Positions 42,705-50,944 of a DNA stretch of 64,000 nt are shown piece by piece. The stretch comes from Rhizobium brockwellii (GTDB taxonomy: Bacteria > Pseudomonadota > Alphaproteobacteria > Rhizobiales > Rhizobiaceae). Every line of letters begins with the position of its first letter. The first letter of the stretch is position 1. Made by a program: the position numbers and the translations under genes. A model generated the notes under the pieces. It worked only from the letters and a program-made list of their open reading frames with translations. It did not search any database and was not told the origin of the DNA. The DNA lies in NCBI RefSeq assembly GCF_000769405.2, contig NZ_CP053439.1:806001-870000 (forward strand), read 5' to 3'.

Positions 42705-42887
42705 CTAGACGCTGATACGCCGGCCCGCCTTGTCCGCCTCTTTGCGATTGGCGCCGTGCTTTTCGATGATGTCCTTGGCATCCTCGTTGGAAATGCGGTG
42801 TTTCTTGGCGAAATAGATGACGTCGTAGGGCGCGTCAGCCACCGCCGCTTTGGCGGGCTGGGCCTTTTTGGTTGTTTCGTTGGTCAT
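42705..42887 (-). CDS. small DUF3606-like protein
   Basis: This 60-residue protein starts at MTNETTKKAQP (42887), with AAAGGAAA upstream. A disordered Ala/Lys-rich start is followed by YDVIYFAKKHRISNEDAKDIIEKHG (about 20-44) and a basic end (RKEADKAGRRISV). This is the pattern of DUF3606-like small proteins, possibly nucleic-acid-binding or stress-linked. The function is unproven. It is bounded by intergenic palindromes on both sides. Confidence 0.72.
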   Translation of the reverse strand: MTNETTKKAQPAKAAVADAPYDVIYFAKKHRISNEDAKDIIEKHGANRKEADKAGRRISV

Positions 42888-42951
42888 GATTTTTCCTTTC
42901 AAGGCAATGTTGCGCCGGACATCGGGTCATGTCGCAGCGCTTCAGCACTGG

Positions 42952-42998
42952 AACAGGATGATTTAGGCCGGACCGGCCTAAAATCTGAATCCTGTTCT
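42952..42998. repeat. long palindromic repeat (GAACAGGAT...ATCCTGTTC)
   Basis: GAACAGGAT pairs with ATCCTGTTC, and inside, TTTAGGCCGG pairs with CCGGCCTAAA around a two-base centre. The stem is interrupted only by short bulges. The palindrome is symmetrical and lies with 43013-43060 in the gap between two small genes. It is of a type repeated in rhizobial genomes. Confidence 0.75.
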
Positions 42999-43012
42999 AA
43001 ACTCTATAATTA

Positions 43013-43060
43013 GAGCATGGTGTCGTCCGAAAACCGCTCCCACTTTTCGGCATCATGCTC
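43013..43060. repeat. short Rhizobiaceae intergenic repeat (AGAGCATG...CATGCTC type)
   Basis: AGAGCATG pairs with CATGCTC at the other end, and CGAAAA(CC) with (CA)TTTTCG in the middle. The AAAACCGCT core recalls the ACCGCTTC core of 22527-22610 and 49747-49848, so these may be related subfamilies. Confidence 0.7.
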
Positions 43061-43128
43061 AATTGGCTCCCGACCGAGGATCGGCGCTCTCAAGCCGGCA
43101 TCGGTCGAAGAATTGGCTTCGTGCTGTT

Positions 43129-43365
43129 TTATCGATGCGCTCGGGCCGTCTTGTGTTTTTCCCAGATCTGCGTCGCCTGCGCTGCGATGCCGGTCTTGTG
43201 GAAGCGCAGCAGGTGAAGTCCTTCGTTCCGTCGTTTTTCGTCGAAAGCGCTGTTTTCGTAGTCGGAGCCTTCGATAATCTTCTCGCTTTCGAGAACGGTC
43301 TTCAATTCCTGTACGTAGTGCCCGGTGATGTTGAAAAGGGCTTCATTTTCAGGTGCGTCTGGCAT
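43129..43365 (-). CDS. hypothetical small protein
   Basis: This 78-residue protein starts at MPDAPENEALFN (43365), with AGGGAAA upstream. It is helical and charged (ITGHYVQELKTVLESEKIIEGSDYENSAFDEKRR), with no membrane segment. No family is recognised. It is separated by 214 bp from the next gene upstream. Confidence 0.65.
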   Translation of the reverse strand: MPDAPENEALFNITGHYVQELKTVLESEKIIEGSDYENSAFDEKRRNEGLHLLRFHKTGIAAQATQIWEKHKTARAHR

Positions 43366-43579
43366 CGTTTTCCCTATGAGTGGTCGCGTGGCATTGAACG
43401 CAATACTGCAGTTCAGCTGGCCACGTTGGTAGGATGCATCAAGCAATCCGCGCCCCTATGGGAAGGCTGGTATCGGACAGCGTTTAGCTGGAGGTATCTT
43501 GTCTGGAGTTCCATATATCATGCAGCAGCGCCGCCTTGCGAATCAAGGATAAAGGCACAGCCAGCCTGAAGGCTGCATA

Positions 43580-44122
43580 TTAAACCACTTGCCTCCCCGA
43601 TACCATCTCAATCGAGATACCGAAGAATATGGAGGGAGCAGGGCCGTCTTCGCTCTCCGAGTTTAAGGCAAGCGATCCGGGTTCCCACCAAAACGGTTGC
43701 TTCTGCAGGAGCGACCAGGCGTGGAGGCGTTCGTCATGCCGGGCCGGCGTATCGGTCAGCTCATCATAGGTGCCCTGAACAAGCACGCTCTTCCACGTTC
43801 GGTTTTCGCCGAATTCTTCAACCTGAACACAGGCCGGTGAATGGGCCCGCAACAGATCAATCTTCAGGCCCGGCATGGAAAATATGAAAAGCCGGTCTTT
43901 TTCATAGGCATACTGGATGGGAACGATATAGGGATATTTTTCGCCGAGGCATGCTAGGTGGCCACGGGTGTGGCCTGCCAGAAAGGCGAGGCAGTCTTGT
44001 TCATCCATTTCTCGCAGTTGCATCGCATTATCCAATTCCGTCAGCGTTTCAAACCTTCGTTTGACAGGCAGCAAAGTGTCTTGGCCCGCATCAACAATCT
44101 TGTCGCGCTTACCAGAAGACAT
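43580..44122 (-). CDS. pyridoxamine 5'-phosphate oxidase-like flavin-binding protein
   Basis: This 180-residue protein begins at 44122; an internal Met at about 34 is a possible start, because the family usually opens near LREMDEQDCLAFLAG. The split-barrel strands are visible: GHLACLGEKYPYIVPIQYAY (about 54-73), RLFIFSMPGLKIDLLRAHSPACVQVEEF (77-104) and the later TWKSVLVQGTYDEL. These bind FMN or F420 in the general family. The substrate is unknown. It overlaps the small membrane protein gene (44109-44255) by 14 nt and is its operon partner. Confidence 0.85.
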   Translation of the reverse strand: MSSGKRDKIVDAGQDTLLPVKRRFETLTELDNAMQLREMDEQDCLAFLAGHTRGHLACLGEKYPYIVPIQYAYEKDRLFIFSMPGLKIDLLRAHSPACVQVEEFGENRTWKSVLVQGTYDELTDTPARHDERLHAWSLLQKQPFWWEPGSLALNSESEDGPAPSIFFGISIEMVSGRQVV

Positions 44123-44255
44123 CCTTGAAGATGATATAAACGATAAAGGCCAGACAGATTGCTGGTGTCGATTTCACCAGGAAGTTGATGTATCGGAACC
44201 TGCCGATATGCTGGGCCAGGCGTTTCCACGAATGGATGGTTACCGTGGAAGACAT
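44109..44255 (-). CDS. small single-helix membrane protein
   Basis: This 48-residue protein has AAAGGAGG before its ATG, a very strong ribosome site. Basic residues (HSWKRLAQHIGRFRYINFLVK) precede one hydrophobic helix (TPAICLAFIVYIIFKDVFW), so the N-terminus faces the cytoplasm. It overlaps the start of the flavin-binding protein gene by 14 nt, so translation is probably coupled. Such small proteins are often missed by automatic annotation. The function is unknown. Confidence 0.75.
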   Translation of the reverse strand: MSSTVTIHSWKRLAQHIGRFRYINFLVKSTPAICLAFIVYIIFKDVFW

Positions 44256-44326
44256 GATGCCCTCCTTTGGTTGGGGCCAGGTAACTCTGATTACCCGGGG
44301 AAGCAGCGCCCGTTCACAAGCTGCCA

Positions 44327-44689
44327 CTACACCAGATATGGGCGCCAAACATCTGCGCTACAAGGCGTGGCGGATTGCCGGTCCGGCAGAGAGATCCCGC
44401 TGCTGTGCACGATCGCAAAGGGCGGCGCGGAGGTGCCAGGATTGCTGGGCACGTCCACACACAATTGCCCTTCTACCTCAACCATCGCTTCGATCAGTTT
44501 CAGCCGGTCGAGCTTCCGCCGCTGATCGTCGTAGAGCCTGCTGAGCAGCGCATAGGCCGATCCGGAGGGTCTGCCTTTGCGCAATAGTTTCTTGATCACC
44601 ATTTCCTGATCGGCAACGCGATGCGCCGCCTTCACGATATGGCGACGCGCCAGCTTCAGGTCTTTCGGACGGTATCGTGTGGAAACCAT
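44327..44689 (-). CDS. hypothetical helical protein
   Basis: This 120-residue protein starts at MVSTRYRPKDL (44689), with GGGA upstream. A frame extending to 44986 would overlap the DUF1488-like gene and is not favoured. The first two thirds are basic helices (RRHIVKAAHRVADQEMVIKKLLRKG; LYDDQRRKLDRLKLIEAM), and the last part is unstructured. A similar short helical protein type is common in rhizobial stress-gene neighbourhoods. No function is known. Confidence 0.65.
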   Translation of the reverse strand: MVSTRYRPKDLKLARRHIVKAAHRVADQEMVIKKLLRKGRPSGSAYALLSRLYDDQRRKLDRLKLIEAMVEVEGQLCVDVPSNPGTSAPPFAIVHSSGISLPDRQSATPCSADVWRPYLV

Positions 44690-44759
44690 ATGCTTTGCTT
44701 CCCTTGTCTCATTCGGCAGTAGCAGGATGGTGGCCGGTTCATTCGGCGCTTCCCCGCGA

Positions 44760-45023
44760 CTAGCGAAAATCCGCAGCCGTGAGCGTGAAGTTGTTTCCGC
44801 GTCGATGCTGATAGGCTCTCGATGCGGCCTCCTGAATGGCAGAGCGCGCCGCATCGAAGGCATTGAGATAGGCGGCCTCGGTGGAGTTCTGGGTGATCGC
44901 GCTGCCAAGCGCTGCCTCTTCGACCAGAAACCGGACTTCGAACATGCCGTCATAGCCGGTGAAGCGGACACCTTTTCGCGCTTCATCGAAGCTGCGGCTT
45001 CTGTTGGGAAAGATAAGTGCCAT
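44760..45023 (-). CDS. DUF1488-family protein
   Basis: This 87-residue protein matches the DUF1488 pattern: an N-terminal PNRSRSFDEARKGVRFTGYDGMFEVRFLVEEAAL (about 6-39) followed by helices up to the end (AYLNAFDAARSAIQEAASRAYQ). DUF1488 proteins are small, usually near 90 residues, and of unknown role. The start is good (ATGGCACTTATC, after CCAAGGATAACCGCA). It may form a group with its small neighbours, all on the minus strand from 43 to 45.5 kb. Confidence 0.85.
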   Translation of the reverse strand: MALIFPNRSRSFDEARKGVRFTGYDGMFEVRFLVEEAALGSAITQNSTEAAYLNAFDAARSAIQEAASRAYQHRRGNNFTLTAADFR

Positions 45024-45167
45024 TGCGGTTATCCTTGGAAGTGGGCGGGAGCCGCTGTGCGGACTTCGGACCCGGCGATGATTGTCGATGCACGGCTGGC
45101 CGGAACGGGCATCTTGATGCCAATGTTTGGCATTCAGCCTGCCGCCAAACCCGACCGTCGGCAGATC

Positions 45168-45470
45168 TTAATGGATCGTCTGCACGATGACCCGATCATC
45201 AAGCAAAGCCTGCGATGTCTTGATCAAGCGCACCGTACCAGTGATGATCTCGTCGGAATAGACCGGATCCGCACGCGAAATTTCGTCCGTCATATCGCGG
45301 AGGACTTTGTTTATCTCAAGCAGAGGCGGCACAAGGTCCAGCAATCCGTCGGCGGCCAGCCCGTGAGCCAGGCCTGCTATCACCTCTCTGAGGTGATCTA
45401 TGAGCGCACGCCTTTCCGAAACCGCCAGTGCCGACGGCTTTGTGAGGGTCGCTTCACCGTTGAACTGCAT
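45168..45470 (-). CDS. hypothetical helical protein
   Basis: This 100-residue protein starts at MQFNGEATLT, with GAGGAGGA upstream. It is entirely helical (ALAVSERRALIDHLREVIAGLAHGLAADGL; LLEINKVLRDMTDEI), with no signal or membrane segment. It is not recognised. It runs in the same direction as the DUF1488-like gene, 144 bp apart. Confidence 0.65.
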   Translation of the reverse strand: MQFNGEATLTKPSALAVSERRALIDHLREVIAGLAHGLAADGLLDLVPPLLEINKVLRDMTDEISRADPVYSDEIITGTVRLIKTSQALLDDRVIVQTIH

Positions 45471-45660
45471 GATGCGTATCCTCCTCTCTCTAAAATGGGT
45501 TCCGCCCCGCCGTTATCAATGGCTACCGCCGAATGAGGTTGCGGTCAGATGGCAAAGAGCGCAAGCTGCGCCATCGGCGGGCACGATACGGGCACCGCTG
45601 CTTGGGGCGCGACAGTAAATCTGGCGCCAGTGAACCCTAGCCCCAACGAAGGAGGACGCC

Positions 45661-46065
45661 ATGTCTTCCACATCAGATCAGTTTTTCGATATCGACAATT
45701 TGAGAATGCTGGATCGTATTCTGCGAAAGGTCGGCTTTCGCGGCGGCGAAATCCACGCGGCCGATGAGGGTGAGATCACCGCCACAAGTTTCCTCATTCA
45801 CTGTTTCCAAATGGGGATCGTCGATGAGGCCGCGTTAAAATCGGCGCTGAAAATGTATCTCGCGACTCAGTTGAGTTCCGGCCCGCTTCCGCAGGCGACG
45901 GAGGACGGCTCCTTTGCCCGATGGCAGGATGACGGCGGCGCCCCGGTGAAAGCCTATCGGATCGCGCGGTACACGGCGTCCGGGCGTGCGGACGTATCGC
46001 TGCGGCCGCCAGCTTACCGTTTTCCCAAAACCAGGCTGCCTGAACGATTGTCCGAGGTCCCGTGA
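45661..46065 (+). CDS. hypothetical protein
   Basis: This 134-residue protein has AAGGAGG six bases before its ATG. It has an N-terminal helical domain (FFDIDNLRMLDRILRKVGFRGGEIHA; ATSFLIHCFQMGIVDEAALKSALKMYL) and a less structured, basic C-terminal part. No family is known. The gene is divergent from the minus-strand cluster that ends at 45470, so the 190-bp space between them holds promoters for both sides. Confidence 0.7.
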   Translation: MSSTSDQFFDIDNLRMLDRILRKVGFRGGEIHAADEGEITATSFLIHCFQMGIVDEAALKSALKMYLATQLSSGPLPQATEDGSFARWQDDGGAPVKAYRIARYTASGRADVSLRPPAYRFPKTRLPERLSEVP

Positions 46066-46137
46066 ACAGGACTGCTGAGATGTCGCCGACGCCCCCGGAT
46101 CGATCGTCCCGATAACATGACGAACAAGGAAGAAGAC

Positions 46138-46512
46138 ATGTCCGCGATCCATGCCAATCGAAAGGACAGGGCCGGGAAAAGCAAAATCATCGCCTTCTTG
46201 CGGAAAATCGCAATCTTAAGCCCGACTGCAGACGATCTGATAACGCAGGCTCGTCAAGCGCGGTCATCGTCAGCGGAGGAGGGGATCGATAGCGCCGATA
46301 GCCAAGCCTATGGTCTGGCGCGTCCACACAAAGGTCCATTCGATAACGCGACGGCATTCAGCGCTTCCACCTACGACCACGATCTCCCGACGCGGCAGCA
46401 ATTGGAGGCCGCGCAACGCAGCCACTCCGATGCGGTAAAACAGCAAGAGGCAAACCACCAAAAGGGCAAATCCCGCCTGCGCGCAAAGACAACGAAGCTG
46501 AAATCTCCCTGA
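46138..46512 (+). CDS. hypothetical disordered small protein
   Basis: This 124-residue protein starts at MSAIHANRK (46138), with AAGGAAG upstream; an earlier Met at 46117 lacks a clear site. It is highly charged and predicted disordered, with a short helix (SKIIAFLRKIAILSPTADDLIT, about 14-35) and a lysine-rich end (KGKSRLRAKTTKLKSP) that might bind nucleic acid. It follows the previous gene by 72 bp on the same strand. Confidence 0.65.
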   Translation: MSAIHANRKDRAGKSKIIAFLRKIAILSPTADDLITQARQARSSSAEEGIDSADSQAYGLARPHKGPFDNATAFSASTYDHDLPTRQQLEAAQRSHSDAVKQQEANHQKGKSRLRAKTTKLKSP

Positions 46513-46653
46513 GCAGGAAATAGAGGAGCAGACGGCGCCCTATAGATTTCTTGCAGACCGAGCGGTGCTTTGCTCCAAGGCCTTTCCGCCAGGTCTGTCG
46601 AAAAGCCCGCGTCATGCAGGCTTTCCTGTTTGCAGCAACAGCTCGGGCGACCG

Positions 46654-48159
46654 TCAGGCCGCCCCAAACGGCACGGCGACAAAGGTCTTGTTGCCATCGC
46701 GTTCGACGAGCAGCAGCACCGACTTGCGGCCGGCCTTGCCGGCGTCTGTAATCGCGGTCTTGACGTCGCGGGCGTTATGAACAGGTCTGTCATTCACCGA
46801 GACGATGACATCGCCGGACTGGATACCGGCGGCAGCCGCTGACTTGTCCGGGGCGACCTTGGCGACCACCGCACCGTTGATCGAGCGCGGCAGGTTGAGC
46901 TGCTGGCGCACATCGGGCGTCAGATCGGCAAGGCCGATGCCGAGGCTCGGCTGCCCGGTGCTCTGATCTTGAGCGTCGGGGCTTTCGGCCGCGGCCTGCT
47001 TCTGGCCTTCCTCATTGGTGCCGACGGTGACGTTGATATCGATCGTCTTGCCGTCGCGCCAGATGCTGAGGGACTTTTTGGCGCCCGGCGAAAGGTCCGC
47101 CACCAGGCGCGACAGGTCCTTCGGCGTCTTGACGCTCTCGCCGCCGACTGACGTGACGATATCGCCGGGCTTCAGGCCGGCATGGGCGGCCGGCGTATCG
47201 GCGGTGACGGCGGCAACCAGCGCGCCGCCGGTCTTGTCGAGGCCGACGGCATCGGCGACATCCTTAGTGACCGGCTGGATCTGCACGCCGAGATAGCCGT
47301 GATCGATCGAGCCGTCCTTCTGCAGCTTGGCGACGATCGCCTTGGCCTCGTCGGAGGGAATGGCGAAACCGACACCGACGCTGCCACCATTCGGCGAATA
47401 GATGGCGGTGTTGATGCCGACGACATTGCCGCTGCGGTCGACCAGCGGACCGCCGGAATTGCCATGGTTGATCGGCGCGTCGATCTGGATGAAATCGTCA
47501 TAGGGCCCGCTGTGCAGGTCGCGGCCGCGCGCCGAGACGATGCCTGCCGTCACCGTGGTGCCGATGCCGAAAGGGTTGCCGATCGCCAGAATCTGGTCGC
47601 CGAGCTTCAGCCTGTCGGAATCGCCCCAGCCAATGGTCTGCAGCGGCTTGCCCGCCTCTATCTTCAGCACGGCGACATCGGATTTCGGATCGGTGCCGAT
47701 CAGCTTGGCCGGCAGTTCCGTGCCGTCATCCAGCGTCACTTTGATATCGACGGCATTGTCGATGACATGGTTGTTGGTGACGATCACCCCGTCGGGGCTG
47801 ATGATGAAGCCGGAGCCGAGCGCCATCGCCTGCTGCGAAGGCCGGTTTTTCGGCGCCTGGCGCGGCAGCGGGATGCCCTGATCCTCGAAGAACTGGCGGA
47901 ATTGCTCGTCCATCGGCGATTCCTGCTGGTCGGCGCTGACATCGGTCGCCTTCATCGTCGTGGTGATGGTGACGACGGCAGGCTTGTCGGCATCGACGAT
48001 GGAAGCGAAGGAGCCGCTGGGGGCGAGAACGCCTCCGGCATCCGAAGGTGCGGCAACGGCGCTGGAGGTGTTGATGGTGAAGGGCAGGCATGCCGCGCCG
48101 GCGATGATGGCGGCCCCGACAAGCGCTGCGGTGCGATGGTTGCGGAGAATGTGTGACAT
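46654..48159 (-). CDS. degP: DegP/HtrA-type periplasmic serine protease
   Basis: This 501-residue protein starts at MSHILRNHR (48159). A signal peptide (ALVGAAIIAGAACLPF) leads into the trypsin-like domain with the full triad: His in NNHVIDN, Asp in SDVAVLKI and Ser in GNSGGP. Two PDZ domains follow, at about 290-380 (DTPAAHAGLKPGDIV) and 400-495 (SAAAAGIQSGDVIVSV). It should act as an ATP-independent protease/chaperone for misfolded envelope proteins. A longer frame up to 48252 has no ribosome site. It stands alone with 551 bp upstream, where its promoter must lie. Confidence 0.93.
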   Translation of the reverse strand: MSHILRNHRTAALVGAAIIAGAACLPFTINTSSAVAAPSDAGGVLAPSGSFASIVDADKPAVVTITTTMKATDVSADQQESPMDEQFRQFFEDQGIPLPRQAPKNRPSQQAMALGSGFIISPDGVIVTNNHVIDNAVDIKVTLDDGTELPAKLIGTDPKSDVAVLKIEAGKPLQTIGWGDSDRLKLGDQILAIGNPFGIGTTVTAGIVSARGRDLHSGPYDDFIQIDAPINHGNSGGPLVDRSGNVVGINTAIYSPNGGSVGVGFAIPSDEAKAIVAKLQKDGSIDHGYLGVQIQPVTKDVADAVGLDKTGGALVAAVTADTPAAHAGLKPGDIVTSVGGESVKTPKDLSRLVADLSPGAKKSLSIWRDGKTIDINVTVGTNEEGQKQAAAESPDAQDQSTGQPSLGIGLADLTPDVRQQLNLPRSINGAVVAKVAPDKSAAAAGIQSGDVIVSVNDRPVHNARDVKTAITDAGKAGRKSVLLLVERDGNKTFVAVPFGAA

Positions 48160-48710
48160 GGTGGTGATCCCTTGGGCGGGGGTCTCTTGCGAGAGCGTTG
48201 GCTTTTGATGGCGTCGTGGTTCCATGTCTTGGGACCTGGCGTCGGATGGCATTGAGCGCCAATTCCTCTTGGGAACGCGCAGTCGTCAGCGGCGGCGACC
48301 GGCGGAAGAGAAGAATTGGCGCTCGGGATTCATATGATCCCACCGAAGGGATTTACAAATTAAAGTTTGATCATGTTTATATTGCCGATTTGTAAGATAT
48401 GATCGGAATCTAATCTTCGCTCACGCAGCGTTTGAGCTTCTCAAAAAATCCGGCCTGACTTTGCCTCGCTCCGCCGCTGCCGCGATGTTTTCATTCGAAA
48501 ATAGATGGACTCATTCCCGCAGGCGGTGATCCGATCGCCGCATGCGTCCGTAATTTGCCGGCAGACGATCCTGCTGCTGTTTCTGGAAGTTATATTCCGG
48601 GATCCTGTTGCGAATATAAAATGTTAGTAGACTCTAAATTATTTCTTCTTCAGAAAGTGAAGGCCGCGAATCGAGGGCAAGCGAGATTCGCGGACGACGT
48701 ATAAGGGGCG
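48160..48710. other. 551-bp intergenic space between degP and the LacI-type gene
   Basis: The two genes are divergent. The middle (about 48340-48660) is AT-rich compared with its flanks, including AAATTAAAGTTTGATCATG and TTTATATTGCC, and looks like a regulatory region. TTTGATCATGTTT contains a short TGATCA palindrome. No RIME element or convincing frame is present. Confidence 0.5.
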
Positions 48711-49748
48711 ATGAGGGCAGCAGTGGAGCGGGGGCGGAAGGCCAGGCGCGGCGCGCATGTGAAGTTGAGCGATGTGGCGAAGAAGGTGGGGGTCAGCCCC
48801 ATCACGATTTCGCGCGCGCTTCGCAATCCTGAAATCGTCTCGGAGGATCTGCGCCAGACCATCCTGCGCACGGTAGACGAGATGGGGTACACCCCCAATC
48901 TTGCCGCCCGGGCGCTGGCCGGTCGCCATAACGGCATCATCGGCGTCATCACGCCCGCTTTGCACCAGCACGGCTTCGCCGGCCTGATGATCGGCATCGA
49001 GGATTGCTTGCGCGCCACCGAATTCCGCGTGCAATATTCCAATACGCTCCACCATGCCGACGGCGAGGCCGGCGAACTCAGATCCTTCCTGACGCAGAAG
49101 CCGGCCGGCGTCATCATCGCCGGTGCCGAATCCTATGGTGATCTTCTGCCGCTGATCGAGAACGCCACCTGTCCGATCGCCCATATCACCGATCTCAGCC
49201 AGGAGCCGGCAAGGCTGGTCGTCGGCCTGGATCATCATGCGGCAGGCGCCGAACCCACCCGCTTCCTGCTGTCGAGGGGCTATGAGAGGATCGGCTTCAT
49301 CGGCCGCGGCACGGATATTCGCTCGCGTCGCCGGAAGGAAGGCTATGAGGCCGCGATGCGGGAGGCCGGCCGTTTCGATCCCGATCTCGCCATTGGCGGA
49401 GATGAGGGAAGCAGCACCGGCCTCGGCAGGGAATTGTTTGCCCGCCTGTTGCAGCGCGTGCCGGATATCGATGCCGTCTTTGCCCAAAGCGACGATCTGG
49501 CGCTCGGCGTGCTCATCGAATGCGCCGTGCGCGGCATCCGCGTGCCGGAGGATGTCGGCATCTGCGGCTTCAACAATCTGGAATTTTCAGCCTTCACCCA
49601 GCCGACGCTGACGACGGTGCAGATTGCACGCTACGATATCGGCCACCGCGTCGCCGACATGCTGCTGCGCGCCATCCGCGACGAGCCGCCCGGCGAAGAC
49701 AAGGTCGATTGCGGCTTCACCATCATCCCGCGCGGCTCGACGCGCTAG
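48711..49748 (+). CDS. LacI-family transcriptional regulator
   Basis: This 345-residue protein has the LacI helix-turn-helix at residues 17-45 (VKLSDVAKKVGVSPITISRALRNPE is the recognition part), preceded by a basic extension (RGRKARRGAH). The periplasmic-binding-protein-like sugar domain spans about 75-345 (GIIGVITPALHQHGF, VIIAGAES, GYERIGFIGRGTDIRSRRR, VFAQSDDLALGVL). The GntR/gluconate-type sub-branch is possible, but the ligand is unknown. No sugar-uptake or catabolic gene is next to it in this window, so its regulon is elsewhere. A host repeat element follows it. Confidence 0.92.
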   Translation: MRAAVERGRKARRGAHVKLSDVAKKVGVSPITISRALRNPEIVSEDLRQTILRTVDEMGYTPNLAARALAGRHNGIIGVITPALHQHGFAGLMIGIEDCLRATEFRVQYSNTLHHADGEAGELRSFLTQKPAGVIIAGAESYGDLLPLIENATCPIAHITDLSQEPARLVVGLDHHAAGAEPTRFLLSRGYERIGFIGRGTDIRSRRRKEGYEAAMREAGRFDPDLAIGGDEGSSTGLGRELFARLLQRVPDIDAVFAQSDDLALGVLIECAVRGIRVPEDVGICGFNNLEFSAFTQPTLTTVQIARYDIGHRVADMLLRAIRDEPPGEDKVDCGFTIIPRGSTR

Positions 49749-49848
49749 AGCGGTTCAGCTTTTCATGGAAACGCAGAACCGCTCTAAGTTTTTGTTTTTA
49801 CGCAATTCCGTACGGAAAACCGCTTCACACTTTTCCTGGAATTGCTTT
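49747..49848. repeat. Rhizobiaceae intergenic repeat (ACGCAATTCC family) after the LacI-type gene
   Basis: Its AGAGCGGTTC...GAACCGCTCT stem overlaps the stop codon of the LacI-type gene, followed by TTTTTGTTTTTACGCAATTCC and the same ACGGAAAACCGCTTCACAC and TTTTCCTGGAATTGCTTT parts as at 22527-22610. The first stem with the T-run could serve as a terminator for the LacI-type gene. Confidence 0.8.
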
Positions 49849-49903
49849 GGCGCGGCTTGACGCGGCAATCTGGTACGATCTGCCAGCTTTGTGTCTGCCG
49901 ATA

Positions 49904-50833
49904 TCAGCCCAGTGTTCCTGCAAATCGTTCCGGCCATCGCTCACGGTGAAAAACCTCCGTCAGGAAGTCGATGAACACCCTTGTCTTGGAGGGCAGCAGG
50001 GTACGGTTTGCATAATAGATCGAAATCGGGCCTGCATCGGCATACCATGCCGGGATCAATTGGATCAGCTCGCCGCTCTCCAGATAACCAAGAGCATCCG
50101 CCTTGGCGATCATCGCGGCACCAAGGCCGAGCAGCGCGGCGGATCGCATTGCCGCGGGATCGTTGACGACGATCGTCTCTTTCAAGGCCGCAGGCTGCTC
50201 ATCTCCAGCAAGATTGCGCATCTGCCGCTGGTGAATTCGACCCGTCCGCATCGAGCGCATGACGATACCGTCGAGTTCGCGCAGGCCGGACGGATCATGA
50301 GGCGGAACCCGATCGCCCATATATCCCGGTGATGCCACGGGGATAATATGAGCGGGCGCCAATGGCCTGGCGATGATGCCGGGCGTCAATTCGAACCCTC
50401 CGCCGATCGCCGCATCATACCCCTCGGCGATCAGATCGACCTGTCTGTTTTCGAACATCCATTCCGGCCGGATCATCGGATATCGCTGCATGAACTGCGG
50501 CAATAGCGGAAGGATGTAGCCGATGCCGAGTGTCGGGCTCATGCTGAGTTTCAGCACGCCGGATGGTTCGGACTGTTCGTTCGATGCCTCCGAGATCGCT
50601 CCCTGAAGGCTGTCCAGATGGTCACAGATTGAAAGCAGAAAGCGCTCGCCTGCTTCCGTGAGCGTCAGACTTCGGGTGCTTCGTTGAAACAGCCTGAGCT
50701 TCAGGTTGCCTTCAAGGGCTGCGACATTGCGGCTGACCGCCGCCGGCGTCAGGCCGAGCCGCCGTGCCGCCGAGGAGAAGCTGCCAAGCTCGGCGCTGCG
50801 CACGAAGGATTCCAGGTTTGCGAGCGTCTCCAT
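49904..50833 (-). CDS. LysR-family transcriptional regulator
   Basis: This 309-residue protein has the winged helix-turn-helix at about residues 3-60 (METLANLESFVRSAELGSFSSAARRLGLTPAAVSRNVAALE is its start in part) and the effector domain of LysR from about 90. It closes with PERFAGTLG. It is divergent from the NADP-binding protein gene at 50945, the usual LysR layout, and an inverted repeat sits at 50841-50859 next to its own start. It probably controls that gene and itself in response to an unknown compound. Confidence 0.92.
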   Translation of the reverse strand: METLANLESFVRSAELGSFSSAARRLGLTPAAVSRNVAALEGNLKLRLFQRSTRSLTLTEAGERFLLSICDHLDSLQGAISEASNEQSEPSGVLKLSMSPTLGIGYILPLLPQFMQRYPMIRPEWMFENRQVDLIAEGYDAAIGGGFELTPGIIARPLAPAHIIPVASPGYMGDRVPPHDPSGLRELDGIVMRSMRTGRIHQRQMRNLAGDEQPAALKETIVVNDPAAMRSAALLGLGAAMIAKADALGYLESGELIQLIPAWYADAGPISIYYANRTLLPSKTRVFIDFLTEVFHRERWPERFAGTLG

Positions 50834-50840
50834 ACCATGA

Positions 50841-50859
50841 CTTTCAATGAATGCTTGAA
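50841..50859. promoter_or_regulatory. LysR-type operator between divergent genes
   Basis: TTTCAA-N7-TTGAAA is a perfect six-base inverted repeat, with T-N11-A spacing inside as in LysR boxes. It lies just upstream of the LysR start codon and about 90 bp before the divergent gene. Confidence 0.65.
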
Positions 50860-50944
50860 ATTGATAACAGGCAATTCCGTCTAATCACAAGGGAATAACG
50901 AGGCGATATTCGCTCCATCGAAACCAAACAATGGAGTTATCGCA

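Noticed and set aside
43559..43572. CAGCC-TGAA-GGCTG hairpin after the flavin-binding protein gene
   Set aside because: Five pairs only and no T-run in the direction of the gene, so it was not listed as a terminator.
47182..48156. 324-codon plus-strand frame over degP
   Set aside because: Asp/Gly/Arg-rich composition typical of an antisense shadow; the protease triad is on the minus strand.
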